A stretch of DNA of 64,000 nt from a virus, in the IMG/VR virus record IMGVR_UViG_3300037882_001881, positions 1 through 64,000 of that record. One strand, given 5' to 3'. This document shows, one piece after another, positions 35,606-43,847 of the stretch (its first letter is position 1; each line of letters opens with the position of its first letter). Below the pieces are notes generated by a model, which did not search any database, had not been told where the DNA came from, and saw only the letters and a program-made list of their open reading frames with translations. A program made the position numbers and the translations under genes.

Positions 35606-36948
35606 CAGTCCGGCTCCAGCGGATCACGCCAACGAAGATTCCCCGCACTCAACGGGACCGTGTCTCCCGTCGAAAGAATCGCCTTCACGTAACATCGGCA
35701 CGGCACGCCTTCGGCGGTCATCGTTTGCGGAGCATGTGCCGACGTAATTGACTTCGGGACATCGAAGTGGACCCTGGAATCAACACCGAACGGCGAATCC
35801 ACCACGCCAATAATCGTTTCCGGTTCGCCGTCTCCCTGTAGCACCAGAACGACAGTTGCTCCTTTCAGGGATGGCCATGTTCCTTCAGGGTTCTCGATCA
35901 CAACGCCGTTCCCGTTGGCGTTCAGATAGTCGCACCCGATCAGAAACTCTTGGTCCTGATCAGGGACCAGCCATGAGGCACTCAGGTCGTGTTCTAGCGG
36001 GTCGCAGACTCTCAACCCTGCCAACACAAGCGGGAAGTACGTGTCGTCCGGCATCGTCGCCTTGACGTAGAGGCCAACCCCTCGCGAGCGTATCAACGTA
36101 GCCGTCAACTCACTGGCTACCTCGAAGCTCACCTGCGCTCCGGTTCCAGTAGGGATGTCTACCTGACCAACCACCGGGACCGGATCGGCCCTGGTTTGCA
36201 AGTACATCGTCACTTGAACGGCGGGATGACTCAGGTCCGGCCATGTCCCCAGCGTGTTCCTGAAAATGATCGGGTTGCTGTTTCTACGCTTGTAGTCGAA
36301 CCCAATCAGTATCTCGACAGGGCTTCCACAGGGCGTGGCGATCGCACTTCCGTTGACCGGATCGAACGAGCGTTCCGGCGGGACATACCGAGGTTCCTGC
36401 TGAGGTGGATTCAACGGAACCACAGAACCATACGTCAGGCGTATCCTCGCACCACCGCCAGTTCCGGCAACAAGTCCCGGCGTCAGGTTTGACCCGCCGC
36501 CACCCCCGCCTGGAGTCTGGCCATTGACGCCGTCAGACACGCCCGATACGCCACCTGCCCCGCCAGCGCCTCCATCCGGTCCAGGGGCAGTTCCTCCGTC
36601 GCCACCCGGATCGCCCCCGACAACACCCACTCCGCCCGCAGTGCCGCCCGCAACGAAGTCGTTTCCGATGCAGTTGACGACGTTCCAATCAGCCCGAACA
36701 TTGCCGCTCGCAAACTCCGTCATGCTCGACGTCGAGAGCGGGACACTGACAGTGTACATCGCACCGAAAGTGACCGGGTAATTGATTGTCCGTGCGTAAC
36801 CACCGGACATGCCGCCAGGGCGAGTCACAGCCGGGACATTATTTGCGGTCCCGCTGGACCCCATACTCCAGCACTCAACCACGTCTATCGACGTGATTCC
36901 CGCCGGAGGTGTCCATGTCGTCGAGGCGTCAAATATCTCGACAGCCAT
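35605..36948 (-). CDS. Fibre protein: Gly-rich N-terminal domain plus two BppU-like units
   Basis: The 447-residue protein has an N-terminal beta domain (WTPPAGITSIDVVECWSMG) leading into a Gly-rich segment (about 100-170), an arrangement known from phage adhesins and Gly-rich tail tips. Two related units follow, around residues 200-310 and 325-447 (NTLGTWPDLSHPAVQ; NPEGTWPSLKGATVV), each ending in LRxxDPLE. The second is the paralogue of the C-terminus of the 324-residue protein. It probably binds a receptor or attaches other fibres. Confidence 0.7.
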   Translation of the reverse strand: MAVEIFDASTTWTPPAGITSIDVVECWSMGSSGTANNVPAVTRPGGMSGGYARTINYPVTFGAMYTVSVPLSTSSMTEFASGNVRADWNVVNCIGNDFVAGGTAGGVGVVGGDPGGDGGTAPGPDGGAGGAGGVSGVSDGVNGQTPGGGGGGSNLTPGLVAGTGGGARIRLTYGSVVPLNPPQQEPRYVPPERSFDPVNGSAIATPCGSPVEILIGFDYKRRNSNPIIFRNTLGTWPDLSHPAVQVTMYLQTRADPVPVVGQVDIPTGTGAQVSFEVASELTATLIRSRGVGLYVKATMPDDTYFPLVLAGLRVCDPLEHDLSASWLVPDQDQEFLIGCDYLNANGNGVVIENPEGTWPSLKGATVVLVLQGDGEPETIIGVVDSPFGVDSRVHFDVPKSITSAHAPQTMTAEGVPCRCYVKAILSTGDTVPLSAGNLRWRDPLEPD

Positions 36949-36949
36949 C

Positions 36950-37267
36950 TCAGTGACCTGTAGCAGTAGCGTTTAGGCACGGACGACTTGCAATCGCGCG
37001 GTCGATCCGTTCAATGGCGTCCGCGTTCTGGCGAGCGTGTTCTTTAATCAGGGCGATATCAGTCGTCACCAGCTCGACACACTTCGTGAGACGCTCACTG
37101 TGATTCACCCTGGAGTCTGATTCAGGCTTAACGACCACGTGAAACCACGTCCGCAGGCCGTATCCGATCATTCCCAGCAAGACCGCCACGACCCAGGCCG
37201 CGAAGCCCCAATGAGTGCCGACATCTTCCAGAACTTTCGCCGCTTCTGCCGCTTGAGCCACAAGCAT
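36950..37267 (-). CDS. Small one-span membrane protein, holin candidate
   Basis: The 105-residue protein has a single hydrophobic segment (WGFAAWVVAVLLGMIGYGL, about 19-37) followed by a coiled-coil-like charged part. AAGGA precedes ATG 37267. One-span proteins with a cytoplasmic coiled coil in the fibre-lysis junction are often holins or lysis accessory proteins. No catalytic motif is seen. Confidence 0.5.
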   Translation of the reverse strand: MLVAQAAEAAKVLEDVGTHWGFAAWVVAVLLGMIGYGLRTWFHVVVKPESDSRVNHSERLTKCVELVTTDIALIKEHARQNADAIERIDRAIASRPCLNATATGH

Positions 37268-37290
37268 AACCGATCCTTCGTTACCAGGGA

Positions 37291-37626
37291 CTAAACCTTC
37301 AAGGAAACGTAAATCGTGCCCGCTGCATCCCCCTTGACTCGCAGGTATCTCGCCCCTGCCAGCGATGCCGGGATCGGATACCCTTTCCCGCCGCCCACAG
37401 ATTGCGTTACCGCTGCCGGAGTTGCCGCCGAGTCGTAAGCGGCGTAGTACGTCGAGTCGTCATTCGAGACATACCAAGTCAGGGTTGTAATCGACGTTCC
37501 CGATGGAACGAGCACCTCACCCTGAGAAAACCCTTGATAGGGGATCGTGGGCGTTGTCGTTTGACTTGTCGTCACCACGACAGTGATCTGGTCGTTGCCT
37601 CGTTCGATAACAACTGACTGTTCCAT
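37291..37626 (-). CDS. Small beta-rich virion protein
   Basis: The 111-residue product (MEQSVVIERGNDQITVVVTT, TWYVSNDDSTYYAAYDSA, RYLRVKGDAAGTIYVSLKV) alternates beta strands with Gly turns and looks like a small immunoglobulin-like or decoration domain. GAGGCGAGC precedes ATG 37626. It lies between a thioredoxin-like lipoprotein and the holin candidate. No family was recognised. Confidence 0.55.
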   Translation of the reverse strand: MEQSVVIERGNDQITVVVTTSQTTTPTIPYQGFSQGEVLVPSGTSITTLTWYVSNDDSTYYAAYDSAATPAAVTQSVGGGKGYPIPASLAGARYLRVKGDAAGTIYVSLKV

Positions 37627-37634
37627 GCTCGCCT

Positions 37635-38459
37635 CTATTTCTGCGACTGATTCCAGAGATGCACCAGAGTCTCAATCGGCACGTACTCGCCAATTGGCCG
37701 TTTCGTCCTCGGATCAACCCTGGTGTATGGCTTGCCGTCCCTCCCGATCCACGAATAGACCGGCAACGAACCAACATCCTTCACCCACTGCGGATGCCTC
37801 TCTTGTAATTCGGCATGAAACGGGATCGTTCCCAGCTTTTCAGCCGCATCGCACTCCGCTTTCGACTTCTTGCACAACCCACACCAGTCCGCCGCATAAA
37901 TGGTCATCACCGGCTTCGTCGAAGCGGCCCCGACTGCCGCATTGCTCCTCAAGCAATCGCAGTCAGTAAGACCACACCCGCAGGGACATGGTGTTTGGGA
38001 ATTGGATTCTGTCGGGTTGTCGAGCCACGTAAACTTGTAGGGATACCCGCCTGTGATCTTGGCGACCCCTGTCCCATCGGAGTTGATCGTCACCGCGTGC
38101 AGGGCCACACCGCCGATCATCCGTGCGATCCCGGTCTTGACGGTCGGAAACGGCTTGTCGAACGTAAACGTCCCTGACTCGTCACCCATCTGGTACTCAA
38201 CGCGAGTTCCCGCAGGAGCGTCTACCGTGACATTGTCCTTCTCGACGTGAATCGGCTTTTCCAGGGTGATGACGTTGTCGCTACCGATCCACCCTGCAAT
38301 CTCCGCAAACGTGTCCGCAGGCATCGACACACTGACGCTCGAACCTTCCTGTCCCGCCGGAACGTCGTCGTGCTCCACAATCGGCGGAGGGTGTCGTTCC
38401 CGCGGAACAGGGCTGGCACAACCCAGCGTTATCAGCAGCACAAACAGAAACCATCTCAT
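37635..38459 (-). CDS. Lipoprotein with thioredoxin-like domain
   Basis: ATG 38459 (TAATG with the upstream stop) has GGGAGG nine bases before it. The 274-residue product starts with a lipoprotein signal (MRWFLFVLLITLGC). After a linker carrying the 13-mer (VPAG) there is a beta-rich unit (about 40-160) and a Cys cluster (CPCGCGLTDCDC). The C-terminal thioredoxin fold (about 185-274) has WCGLCK as the CxxC site and SLPVY as the cis-Pro loop. It is probably an envelope-anchored thiol-disulfide protein. Its role in the phage cycle is unknown. Confidence 0.75.
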   Translation of the reverse strand: MRWFLFVLLITLGCASPVPRERHPPPIVEHDDVPAGQEGSSVSVSMPADTFAEIAGWIGSDNVITLEKPIHVEKDNVTVDAPAGTRVEYQMGDESGTFTFDKPFPTVKTGIARMIGGVALHAVTINSDGTGVAKITGGYPYKFTWLDNPTESNSQTPCPCGCGLTDCDCLRSNAAVGAASTKPVMTIYAADWCGLCKKSKAECDAAEKLGTIPFHAELQERHPQWVKDVGSLPVYSWIGRDGKPYTRVDPRTKRPIGEYVPIETLVHLWNQSQK

Positions 38460-38797
38460 TATTCGCCTCCCGTAAGCCACTTCCACAACATCGAGATAAT
38501 CTGGTACAGGGTCGGGATCATCTGAATAATCAACAGCACGGGTATCCCGTATTGCTGTCGGCACTCAGAATCAGGCATCGCACGGAAGTCGGACTCCACT
38601 TTGGCGACGCCCTGCTTGATCCGTTTCTCAGCCTCTTTCGCTCCGCACCCCATCGGCAGATTCACCGCTGCCCATTCATGCAACTTGTCGTGAATCGCCG
38701 CACCCGCACGAGTCCGATCCACGACAGGAGTATCCTTGCAGATGCCTCGACGACTCGCTTCATTCGACAACTTGGCCCCAAACGCAATACGGTCCAT
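38459..38797 (-). CDS. Small protein with C-terminal membrane segment
   Basis: The 112-residue protein starts at ATG 38797, two bases past the upstream stop (ATG 38809 is also possible). It has a soluble helical part (RIAFGAKLSNEASRRG, AGAAIHDKLHEWAAV) and a C-terminal hydrophobic helix (IPVLLIIQMIPTLYQIISML) near the end. C-terminal tail anchors of this type occur in lysis regions. No family was recognised. Confidence 0.55.
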   Translation of the reverse strand: MDRIAFGAKLSNEASRRGICKDTPVVDRTRAGAAIHDKLHEWAAVNLPMGCGAKEAEKRIKQGVAKVESDFRAMPDSECRQQYGIPVLLIIQMIPTLYQIISMLWKWLTGGE

Positions 38798-38798
38798 T

Positions 38799-39620
38799 TC
38801 AGCACACATCCCCTGGCTTCGACTCCGCCCAACTCTTCCTCTCAGGGACAATCTCGTCGATGCGATTGAATCCAAAGGCGCAGAAGTTCGGGTCTCGTTT
38901 CCATTCTTCCCACAAGTCCGGCATGACTCGCGAACGTCCGTGATCAGCCCACTGCTTACCGTGCGAGTTCTGAACGACCGGAACCAACACCCCGTCCACC
39001 GTATCCCACCCGACAACAAGCCGAGCGTGGTATCCTCGAAATGATCCCGATGTCCCGCAGCGACGATCTTCAATCCCCGTGCAAGCCTCCTGCCCTGACA
39101 TCCACTTCGTCCCAATGACAATGCAGCGAGGCATCGCATCAGTGATCCAGTTCAGGGCGATATCCAAATCGCGACAGTCGTACCTCGTGTTGCCGTGATG
39201 CCGATGCTTCAGGGCTTCTTCGTAAGCCTGACGCCGAAGAATCTGGCTGTATTCCTCTTGGAACGGACACGTCGTCTCAGTGCAACATCCATTCTCGGTT
39301 GCCGCCTGTAAAACCGAAACGATCGACGTACCGACGTCCCCTCGGAAACCACCGTGTATCTGTGCTGTGATGTAGGCAAACCGTCGCGAGAACCGAACTA
39401 CCTCGCCAGTCGCAATAAAGTTCGCGTGACTACAGGCCAGGGCTTTCGCGTGCCCCGCACACGAATTTGTTCGGCCCTGATTCTCGACTACCAACGGCGG
39501 AACCCAGCGAGGCGGGAGGCTACTGCGATCCACGACCCCGAATGACACGGGAACGCGAGCACACGAGTTGACCGTCGCCTCATGCGTGGCGTCAATCACT
39601 AAGCCAAGACCTTCGCTCAT
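38799..39620 (-). CDS. Papain-like (C1) cysteine protease
   Basis: The 273-residue protein carries the papain triad motifs in order: NQGRTNSCAGHAKAL (Gln and nucleophile Cys, about 48-62), GYHARLVVGWD (His, about 197) and VQNSHGKQWADHG (Asn, about 217). There is no signal peptide. Papain-type enzymes cut peptide bonds. In a phage this could process virion proteins, host factors or peptidoglycan peptides. It overlaps the upstream gene as ATGA and lies in the lysis/accessory cluster. Confidence 0.8.
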   Translation of the reverse strand: MSEGLGLVIDATHEATVNSCARVPVSFGVVDRSSLPPRWVPPLVVENQGRTNSCAGHAKALACSHANFIATGEVVRFSRRFAYITAQIHGGFRGDVGTSIVSVLQAATENGCCTETTCPFQEEYSQILRRQAYEEALKHRHHGNTRYDCRDLDIALNWITDAMPRCIVIGTKWMSGQEACTGIEDRRCGTSGSFRGYHARLVVGWDTVDGVLVPVVQNSHGKQWADHGRSRVMPDLWEEWKRDPNFCAFGFNRIDEIVPERKSWAESKPGDVC

Positions 39621-39802
39621 GCCGTCACCCTCTTGAACCCAAATATCCCCATCAACGCATCAGCCATCGCCACGTTCGGAAGCTGCTTCTTGCATTTGTG
39701 CTCGTGACACTTCCGGCACCAGGGACAGGTCTTGTTTCGCCCTCGGCAACTGCTATCGACCGCCTTCGATCCGGTCAGTTTCCGGCGGGACGTGCGACTC
39801 AT
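39617..39802 (-). CDS. Small basic zinc-binding-like protein
   Basis: The 61-residue product starts at ATG 39802 within the stop of the Tad1-like gene (ATGA). It has a basic Arg/Ser start (MSRTSRRKLTGSKAV) and a Cys/His cluster CPWCRKCHEHKC that could bind one zinc. It ends MADALMGIFGFKRVTA. A 13-mer variant lies in the first codons. Function unknown. Nucleic-acid binding is plausible. Confidence 0.55.
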   Translation of the reverse strand: MSRTSRRKLTGSKAVDSSCRGRNKTCPWCRKCHEHKCKKQLPNVAMADALMGIFGFKRVTA

Positions 39803-40167
39803 TTCAGGTTCGTCCCTTCGACACCGCGTGTCATTCGTTCTCGCGTTCTTTTCTGCAACCACATCATGCACTCTTGCAGTTTCGTCAGGGCGACAGCGTT
39901 CTCGCGACAAGCAAACTGCCCCGACTGAAATCCAACAAGGCGATCCTCAACGACAGCCAGCAACGCCTCGTTACTGAACCCGTTGAAACCGACCTCTCCG
40001 ATTGGACCGTTCTGAAAACTGATTATCAGTTCCTTGCGAGTAGTCTCGTCTTTTTGCAGAGACAGTTCGTATTCACGGCAGGCATTCCCCTGCCCTGGCT
40101 CATCAATAACCCGAATACAAATAGCCTCATTCAAACCATTCACTCTGTGACTTGTAACTTCTCGCAT
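39799..40167 (-). CDS. tad1: Tad1-like anti-Thoeris cyclic-nucleotide sponge (Acb2/Tad1 family)
   Basis: The 122-residue protein has IISFQNGPIGEVGFNGFSNEALLA and VVEDRLVGFQSGQFACRENAVALTK, then LQECMMWLQKRTRERMTRGVEGT. This run of motifs matches the Tad1 family as I remember it: FQNGPxxExGxNG, NEALLAIVxDRL, FACRENAxALTKxxEAxMWL and a GVxGT tail. Tad1 binds cyclic ADP-ribose isomers made by Thoeris TIR proteins and so protects phages. Members related by the hairpin domain also bind CBASS nucleotides. The ligand here is not proven. Confidence 0.75.
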   Translation of the reverse strand: MREVTSHRVNGLNEAICIRVIDEPGQGNACREYELSLQKDETTRKELIISFQNGPIGEVGFNGFSNEALLAVVEDRLVGFQSGQFACRENAVALTKLQECMMWLQKRTRERMTRGVEGTNLK

Positions 40168-40562
40168 TATTTCCCTGCCCTTTCGCTGGCCGCTGCTAGC
40201 TCTTCCAACACCGCATCGAACGCCGCTTGGTCGTTCTGATCGACCTTGTCGAGACGCTTCGACAGGGCCGCAGCAACCGGCTTCCAGCTCTCTGCCGATG
40301 CTTCGGCTCCTGCCTGCTCGATCGCCGCTTGCCTCTTTGAGTCATACCTAGTCCCTTTCAGGGCACGGAGCTTGACCGCACGAATGCGATCTCGTTCCTG
40401 TAGCGACTCGTAAAACACATCCCCCAACGTGCTCGACCCTGGCTTCTTCGGCTTCACAGGGTTCGTCGAGGTTTGAGCCACACATCCGACGCACAGCATG
40501 AGCACAGCGATCAACGCCGCCACCCGCTCGTAGAGGCCACGCTTGATGATTGTTCGACTCAC
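40167..40562 (-). CDS. Lipoprotein, outer-spanin-like candidate
   Basis: GTG 40562 lies behind GGGGGAGC and overlaps the upstream stop as GTGA. The 131-residue product has a lipoprotein signal (AALIAVLMLCVGC, about 15-27), a Pro/Lys linker and a long charged helical part. Small lipoproteins after a holin-like gene are often outer spanins, but this one is longer and helical. It may instead be a periplasmic lysis or superinfection protein. Confidence 0.6.
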   Translation of the reverse strand: MSRTIIKRGLYERVAALIAVLMLCVGCVAQTSTNPVKPKKPGSSTLGDVFYESLQERDRIRAVKLRALKGTRYDSKRQAAIEQAGAEASAESWKPVAAALSKRLDKVDQNDQAAFDAVLEELAAASERAGK

Positions 40563-40948
40563 TTCAGCTCCCCCTCCGTGATATCCTTACGCAGAGAGCC
40601 GAGTCGTTCCAAAAGCTCCGGTCGAATCGCGCCCTTCTTTGAGAGGATCGCCCCTGCGATCGTCACAAACGCCGTATCGACCACCAGGGCTTCTCTGTCG
40701 CCGTTCGTGATGTTGCTGACGATCGACCGTCCGGCATCAATCACGCTCGGAGACCGCAGCAGGGCAAACAGTCCGCCGCCCCCTGAAATCAACGCCATGA
40801 TCGACGAGACAATCCCGGTCGCAGTGACCCCTGTCGTCGCCTCACCAACCCCGTACATCACCGGAGATGCCGTCCCTGAGAACACCGCCGCACTGACTGC
40901 CGACACCCCGAAGCACACCGCAACAACCGCCTTACTGATACCGTTCAT
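40559..40948 (-). CDS. Two-span membrane protein, holin candidate
   Basis: ATG 40948 lies behind GGGAGGGAGATC. The 129-residue protein has two hydrophobic segments (AVVAVCFGVSAVSAAVF near residue 7 and GIVSSIMALISGGGGLFALL near residue 45), then a soluble tail. It overlaps the upstream small membrane gene as ATGA and the lipoprotein downstream as GTGA. The trio of two-span protein, one-span protein and lipoprotein is a common lysis arrangement. Confidence 0.6.
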   Translation of the reverse strand: MNGISKAVVAVCFGVSAVSAAVFSGTASPVMYGVGEATTGVTATGIVSSIMALISGGGGLFALLRSPSVIDAGRSIVSNITNGDREALVVDTAFVTIAGAILSKKGAIRPELLERLGSLRKDITEGELK

Positions 40949-41082
40949 GATCTCCCTCCCCATTTCGTGTCCCGCCGGAACACTTCCCTGAGACGCCGCT
41001 GTTCCTTCCTGTCCCACCACAGATGCTCGCCGACAAATGCCGCCAGAACACCCAGGACGCACACAATGCTGATCCAGCTCAT
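40945..41082 (-). CDS. 45-residue membrane peptide, spanin/lysis candidate
   Basis: The product MSWISIVCVLGVLAAFVGEH followed by LWWDRKEQRRLREVFRRD has one N-terminal membrane span and a basic helix, the shape of short inner-membrane spanins or holin partners. The ribosome site is weak (GGTGTCTT). It overlaps the next gene as ATGA. An exact 13-mer copy lies in its 3' part (40969-40981). It starts 12 bases after the hairpin at 41094-41123. Confidence 0.5.
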   Translation of the reverse strand: MSWISIVCVLGVLAAFVGEHLWWDRKEQRRLREVFRRDTKWGGRS

Positions 41083-41093
41083 AAGACACCAAA

Positions 41094-41123
41094 GACCAGG
41101 GTCCGATCGTTCGGACCCTGGTC
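41094..41123 (-). terminator. 13-bp perfect hairpin, CAGGG/CCCTG type
   Basis: GACCAGGGTCCGA (41094-41106) and TCGGACCCTGGTC (41111-41123) form a 13-bp stem around a 4-base loop. On the minus strand it is followed by TTTGGTGTCTT. It sits right after the stop of the 252-residue gene (41131) and before the 45-residue gene. It is the longest member of the CAGGG hairpin family and is probably a terminator or processing site. Confidence 0.65.
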
Positions 41124-41130
41124 GTATCAA

Positions 41131-41889
41131 TTAGGCCGCAACACCTTTGATGACAGCGAAGTTAATCACCATCAACGCATTGAGTGCATTTGATGCGTGC
41201 AAGTTAGTGATGACGACATCGAATGCCCCTGCCGAAACCTTTTGTACAGACAGGCTGACGGTTCCAGCGCCGTTGTAGGTCGTCGCCAGCACGACCACGT
41301 CAGTTGCCGCCACAGACGAATTCGTGACCGTGAATCGCTCTTCGGCACCAGCCGCCGTTGTCAACGCAACGGTCGTGATTTGCCCGGTTGGGGTATTAAC
41401 CGTCACGCCCGTCGAAGAACTCGTCGCTTGCGTGACGGCACCACCGGCACCAGTTCCGTAACCAACACCGCCAGTAGCGCTTGTGCTCTTAATGGACGTG
41501 CCCGTCAGGGTCGTCACATTCAACGCAGGTAACGCAATTCCGTCAGGGTTTCCTTCCAATCGCCACACATACGTTCGCAACCCCTGAGCACACGACACCA
41601 GATTGGCGACCTGCCCTGTTGCCGTGAACGCCATAGTGGTCGTCCCGGCTTCATCGTATGCGCTAGAAAACGTCACAGTGATCGTTCCGCCAACCACTTC
41701 TGAGCACAGGGCGACACGAATCCCGATGTCCGCAGGATCGGGCATCGTCCGAGATTCCGCGCCCGTAGAACTCAGGGCCACAACGCCGAGGTCTCGATCG
41801 ACTGCGATCGTCCCGGCGTTCCCTGGATCGGGGATACGCTTTTCCGTTTCGAGAAGTCTTTGCAGAACACCGGCTGGAGAACCTGACAT
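41131..41889 (-). CDS. Virion structural protein, beta-rich
   Basis: The 252-residue protein has a polar N-terminus (LQRLLETEKRIPDPGNAGTI) and a C-terminal beta domain with TSSSTGVTVNTPTGQITTVAL and EERFTVTNSSVAATDVVVL. The latter pattern is common in fibre or decoration proteins of diverse phages. It ends just before the strong hairpin at 41094-41123. Role in the particle is inferred from composition and position. Confidence 0.6.
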   Translation of the reverse strand: MSGSPAGVLQRLLETEKRIPDPGNAGTIAVDRDLGVVALSSTGAESRTMPDPADIGIRVALCSEVVGGTITVTFSSAYDEAGTTTMAFTATGQVANLVSCAQGLRTYVWRLEGNPDGIALPALNVTTLTGTSIKSTSATGGVGYGTGAGGAVTQATSSSTGVTVNTPTGQITTVALTTAAGAEERFTVTNSSVAATDVVVLATTYNGAGTVSLSVQKVSAGAFDVVITNLHASNALNALMVINFAVIKGVAA

Positions 41890-41972
41890 GGGAGAACTCT
41901 CTTTCTATTCCAATGGCCACCCGCAGGCAGCACTTTCTGTAACGGCGAACGCTCGCCGATCAACTCACCTAG

Positions 41973-43844
41973 TCACAGGGACACTCCGTTGAAGCTCACG
42001 TCCGTCAGCCTCCAAGACTGCCGCCACTCCCCATTCCTGTAATTATCGGACCTGTCTGAATTCGTTCCGATGTTTTCTGGAGCCATTTCCGACTGGTCCA
42101 TAGTGATCGACGCCGCCAGGGCCATCTGATACGGAGACACGTACTCGTTCGGCTTCACCAGGGACAAACACGCCAGCAACGCCGTCTCGAAGTGAGACGA
42201 TCCGCACATCGGGTACTTCCCGGCAGTCAACGGAGCGGGGTCGTACTTGACCCTGCCAACAAGCTGGTATGCTCGGTCAGGGCTGGGATAGAACGTGACC
42301 GCCCAGCGTGACCCATACGTTGAGTCCTGAGCCTTTTGCTTCAGGGCCGCAATCTGAGGGAAGCTGACGATATCCCACCGCTGCCGCCCCTCCGGAATCT
42401 GGTACTCTCCAACAAGCGGGACGCTCGTGTGGAATGCCAGATTGCCCGGTTTGAAAATGAGTGGCCCATCGAGACCGCCGAAGTTCGTCGGCAGGTCGTA
42501 ATCAACCTGAACCACCTTGTAAGTCGAACCTGACGTTATCGAGACACTCGTGTCCGTCAGGGTGATTTGTGTCGCACTGTCTCGTGACGCGATCGTGTAC
42601 CACGTCCAATCGACGATCAACACGCCGCTTGCTGCCCATGTCGGCCATGTTCCGCTCGTTAGAGTCACAACGCCCGCCGTGCAAGCAACTGTCCCTGTCG
42701 AATACGGTGCCACGGTCGTAATCGTGTACTCGCTCCGCAGGAACGACCACCGATGCTTCTGCTTCGTCTGCGGCGACAGGGCTTGATTGTAGAACGTCTT
42801 CAAGCCTCGCTGGATGAACGAATCCACCAAGCGGGTTTCCGCATCAGTCCACGTCAAGCGATTGGCGTTTTGCAGGGCCACCAGCCCCACTTCCTGCTGC
42901 AACCACTCGTAAGTACCGATCGTCGGAGCCGTGTAAGTGTAGGTGAGCGTCTGCGACTGCTTAACAGCCTTGTCGTGCTCGACACTCGCCATCAGCTTCG
43001 ACATGAACTCTTGAGCGAACGGCCCTGCCTGTTGGTTGTACCGCAGCTCCGCTTCCGCCTGACATGCCGCCAGGAACAGACCAGAATGAACCGACCCGCC
43101 TACAGGGTACTTGTTCGTCGGTGTCAAATCGTCCGGCTCGATACTGTAGTTGTACCGAACCGTGTAGCTCGCATCAGGCGTCGGATAGAAGATCGCCTCG
43201 AATCTCTGTCCTGTCGCCGAAACAAACGTCTTGGGCCTGATAGCTACCATCAGGGGAGCATCACTGGCGTTGCCCTGCGACTGATTCGCCCGCAGGGTCT
43301 TTTCATCCACAAGCTGGATCGGTTTTTCGACCGTTCCCAGCGAGTACGTCCAGTTCGTCGTCACCTGCCCGCAATCGTCCGGAAGATCGTAGTCCCAATC
43401 TCCATTCGTCAGGGACAGCGACGCCACTGGATTCAAGAACGACCATGCCCACGGCGGACTCGGAGGCGTGTTTGGATTATCGTTGCGAGGCAGGGGCGGA
43501 GGCTTTAGGAAGCGACGATACCCGTTGCCGACCATGTCCCGGATCGTCTTCCAATTAGACTCATCCGCTTGGAAAACGCAGTACGCCGAACTCGACAACG
43601 TGACCGAGGTCGTCAGCACAATTGCCGAATCGGAAGTTCGTGACGAAACCGTGTAGTACGCAGTCCCTACTTGCAGAATACTCCCACTCGCCACCCACGT
43701 TGGCCACGTCCCGCCGGAAACAGTAACCGTCGTACTGGCCGATGCCGACACCACCCCTGTCCCGTAGACCTCGCCAAGCCCCCACAGATCGGCGACTTGG
43801 CGAGCGACTTGTTCGTATCCAATGGACAGGGTCGGTTCAGCCAT
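41973..43844 (-). CDS. Connector/structural protein with internal duplication
   Basis: The 623-residue protein has two related halves. Each has a beta sandwich around GTWPTW (near residues 46 and 400), then a part with DYDLP and a further FYP-T/S-PD block (near residues 150-220 and 455-540). The first half also has WSFLN. Internal duplication in head-tail connector or tail-base proteins is known. It lies between capsid genes and lysis genes. No catalytic motif is visible. Confidence 0.65.
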   Translation of the reverse strand: MAEPTLSIGYEQVARQVADLWGLGEVYGTGVVSASASTTVTVSGGTWPTWVASGSILQVGTAYYTVSSRTSDSAIVLTTSVTLSSSAYCVFQADESNWKTIRDMVGNGYRRFLKPPPLPRNDNPNTPPSPPWAWSFLNPVASLSLTNGDWDYDLPDDCGQVTTNWTYSLGTVEKPIQLVDEKTLRANQSQGNASDAPLMVAIRPKTFVSATGQRFEAIFYPTPDASYTVRYNYSIEPDDLTPTNKYPVGGSVHSGLFLAACQAEAELRYNQQAGPFAQEFMSKLMASVEHDKAVKQSQTLTYTYTAPTIGTYEWLQQEVGLVALQNANRLTWTDAETRLVDSFIQRGLKTFYNQALSPQTKQKHRWSFLRSEYTITTVAPYSTGTVACTAGVVTLTSGTWPTWAASGVLIVDWTWYTIASRDSATQITLTDTSVSITSGSTYKVVQVDYDLPTNFGGLDGPLIFKPGNLAFHTSVPLVGEYQIPEGRQRWDIVSFPQIAALKQKAQDSTYGSRWAVTFYPSPDRAYQLVGRVKYDPAPLTAGKYPMCGSSHFETALLACLSLVKPNEYVSPYQMALAASITMDQSEMAPENIGTNSDRSDNYRNGEWRQSWRLTDVSFNGVSL

Positions 43845-43847
43845 GTG

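Noticed and set aside
39799-40167. Acb2 (anti-CBASS) as the specific assignment
   Set aside because: The N-terminal FQNGPxxEVG block and GVEGT tail are those of Tad1 rather than the short Acb2 form, so Tad1-like was preferred.
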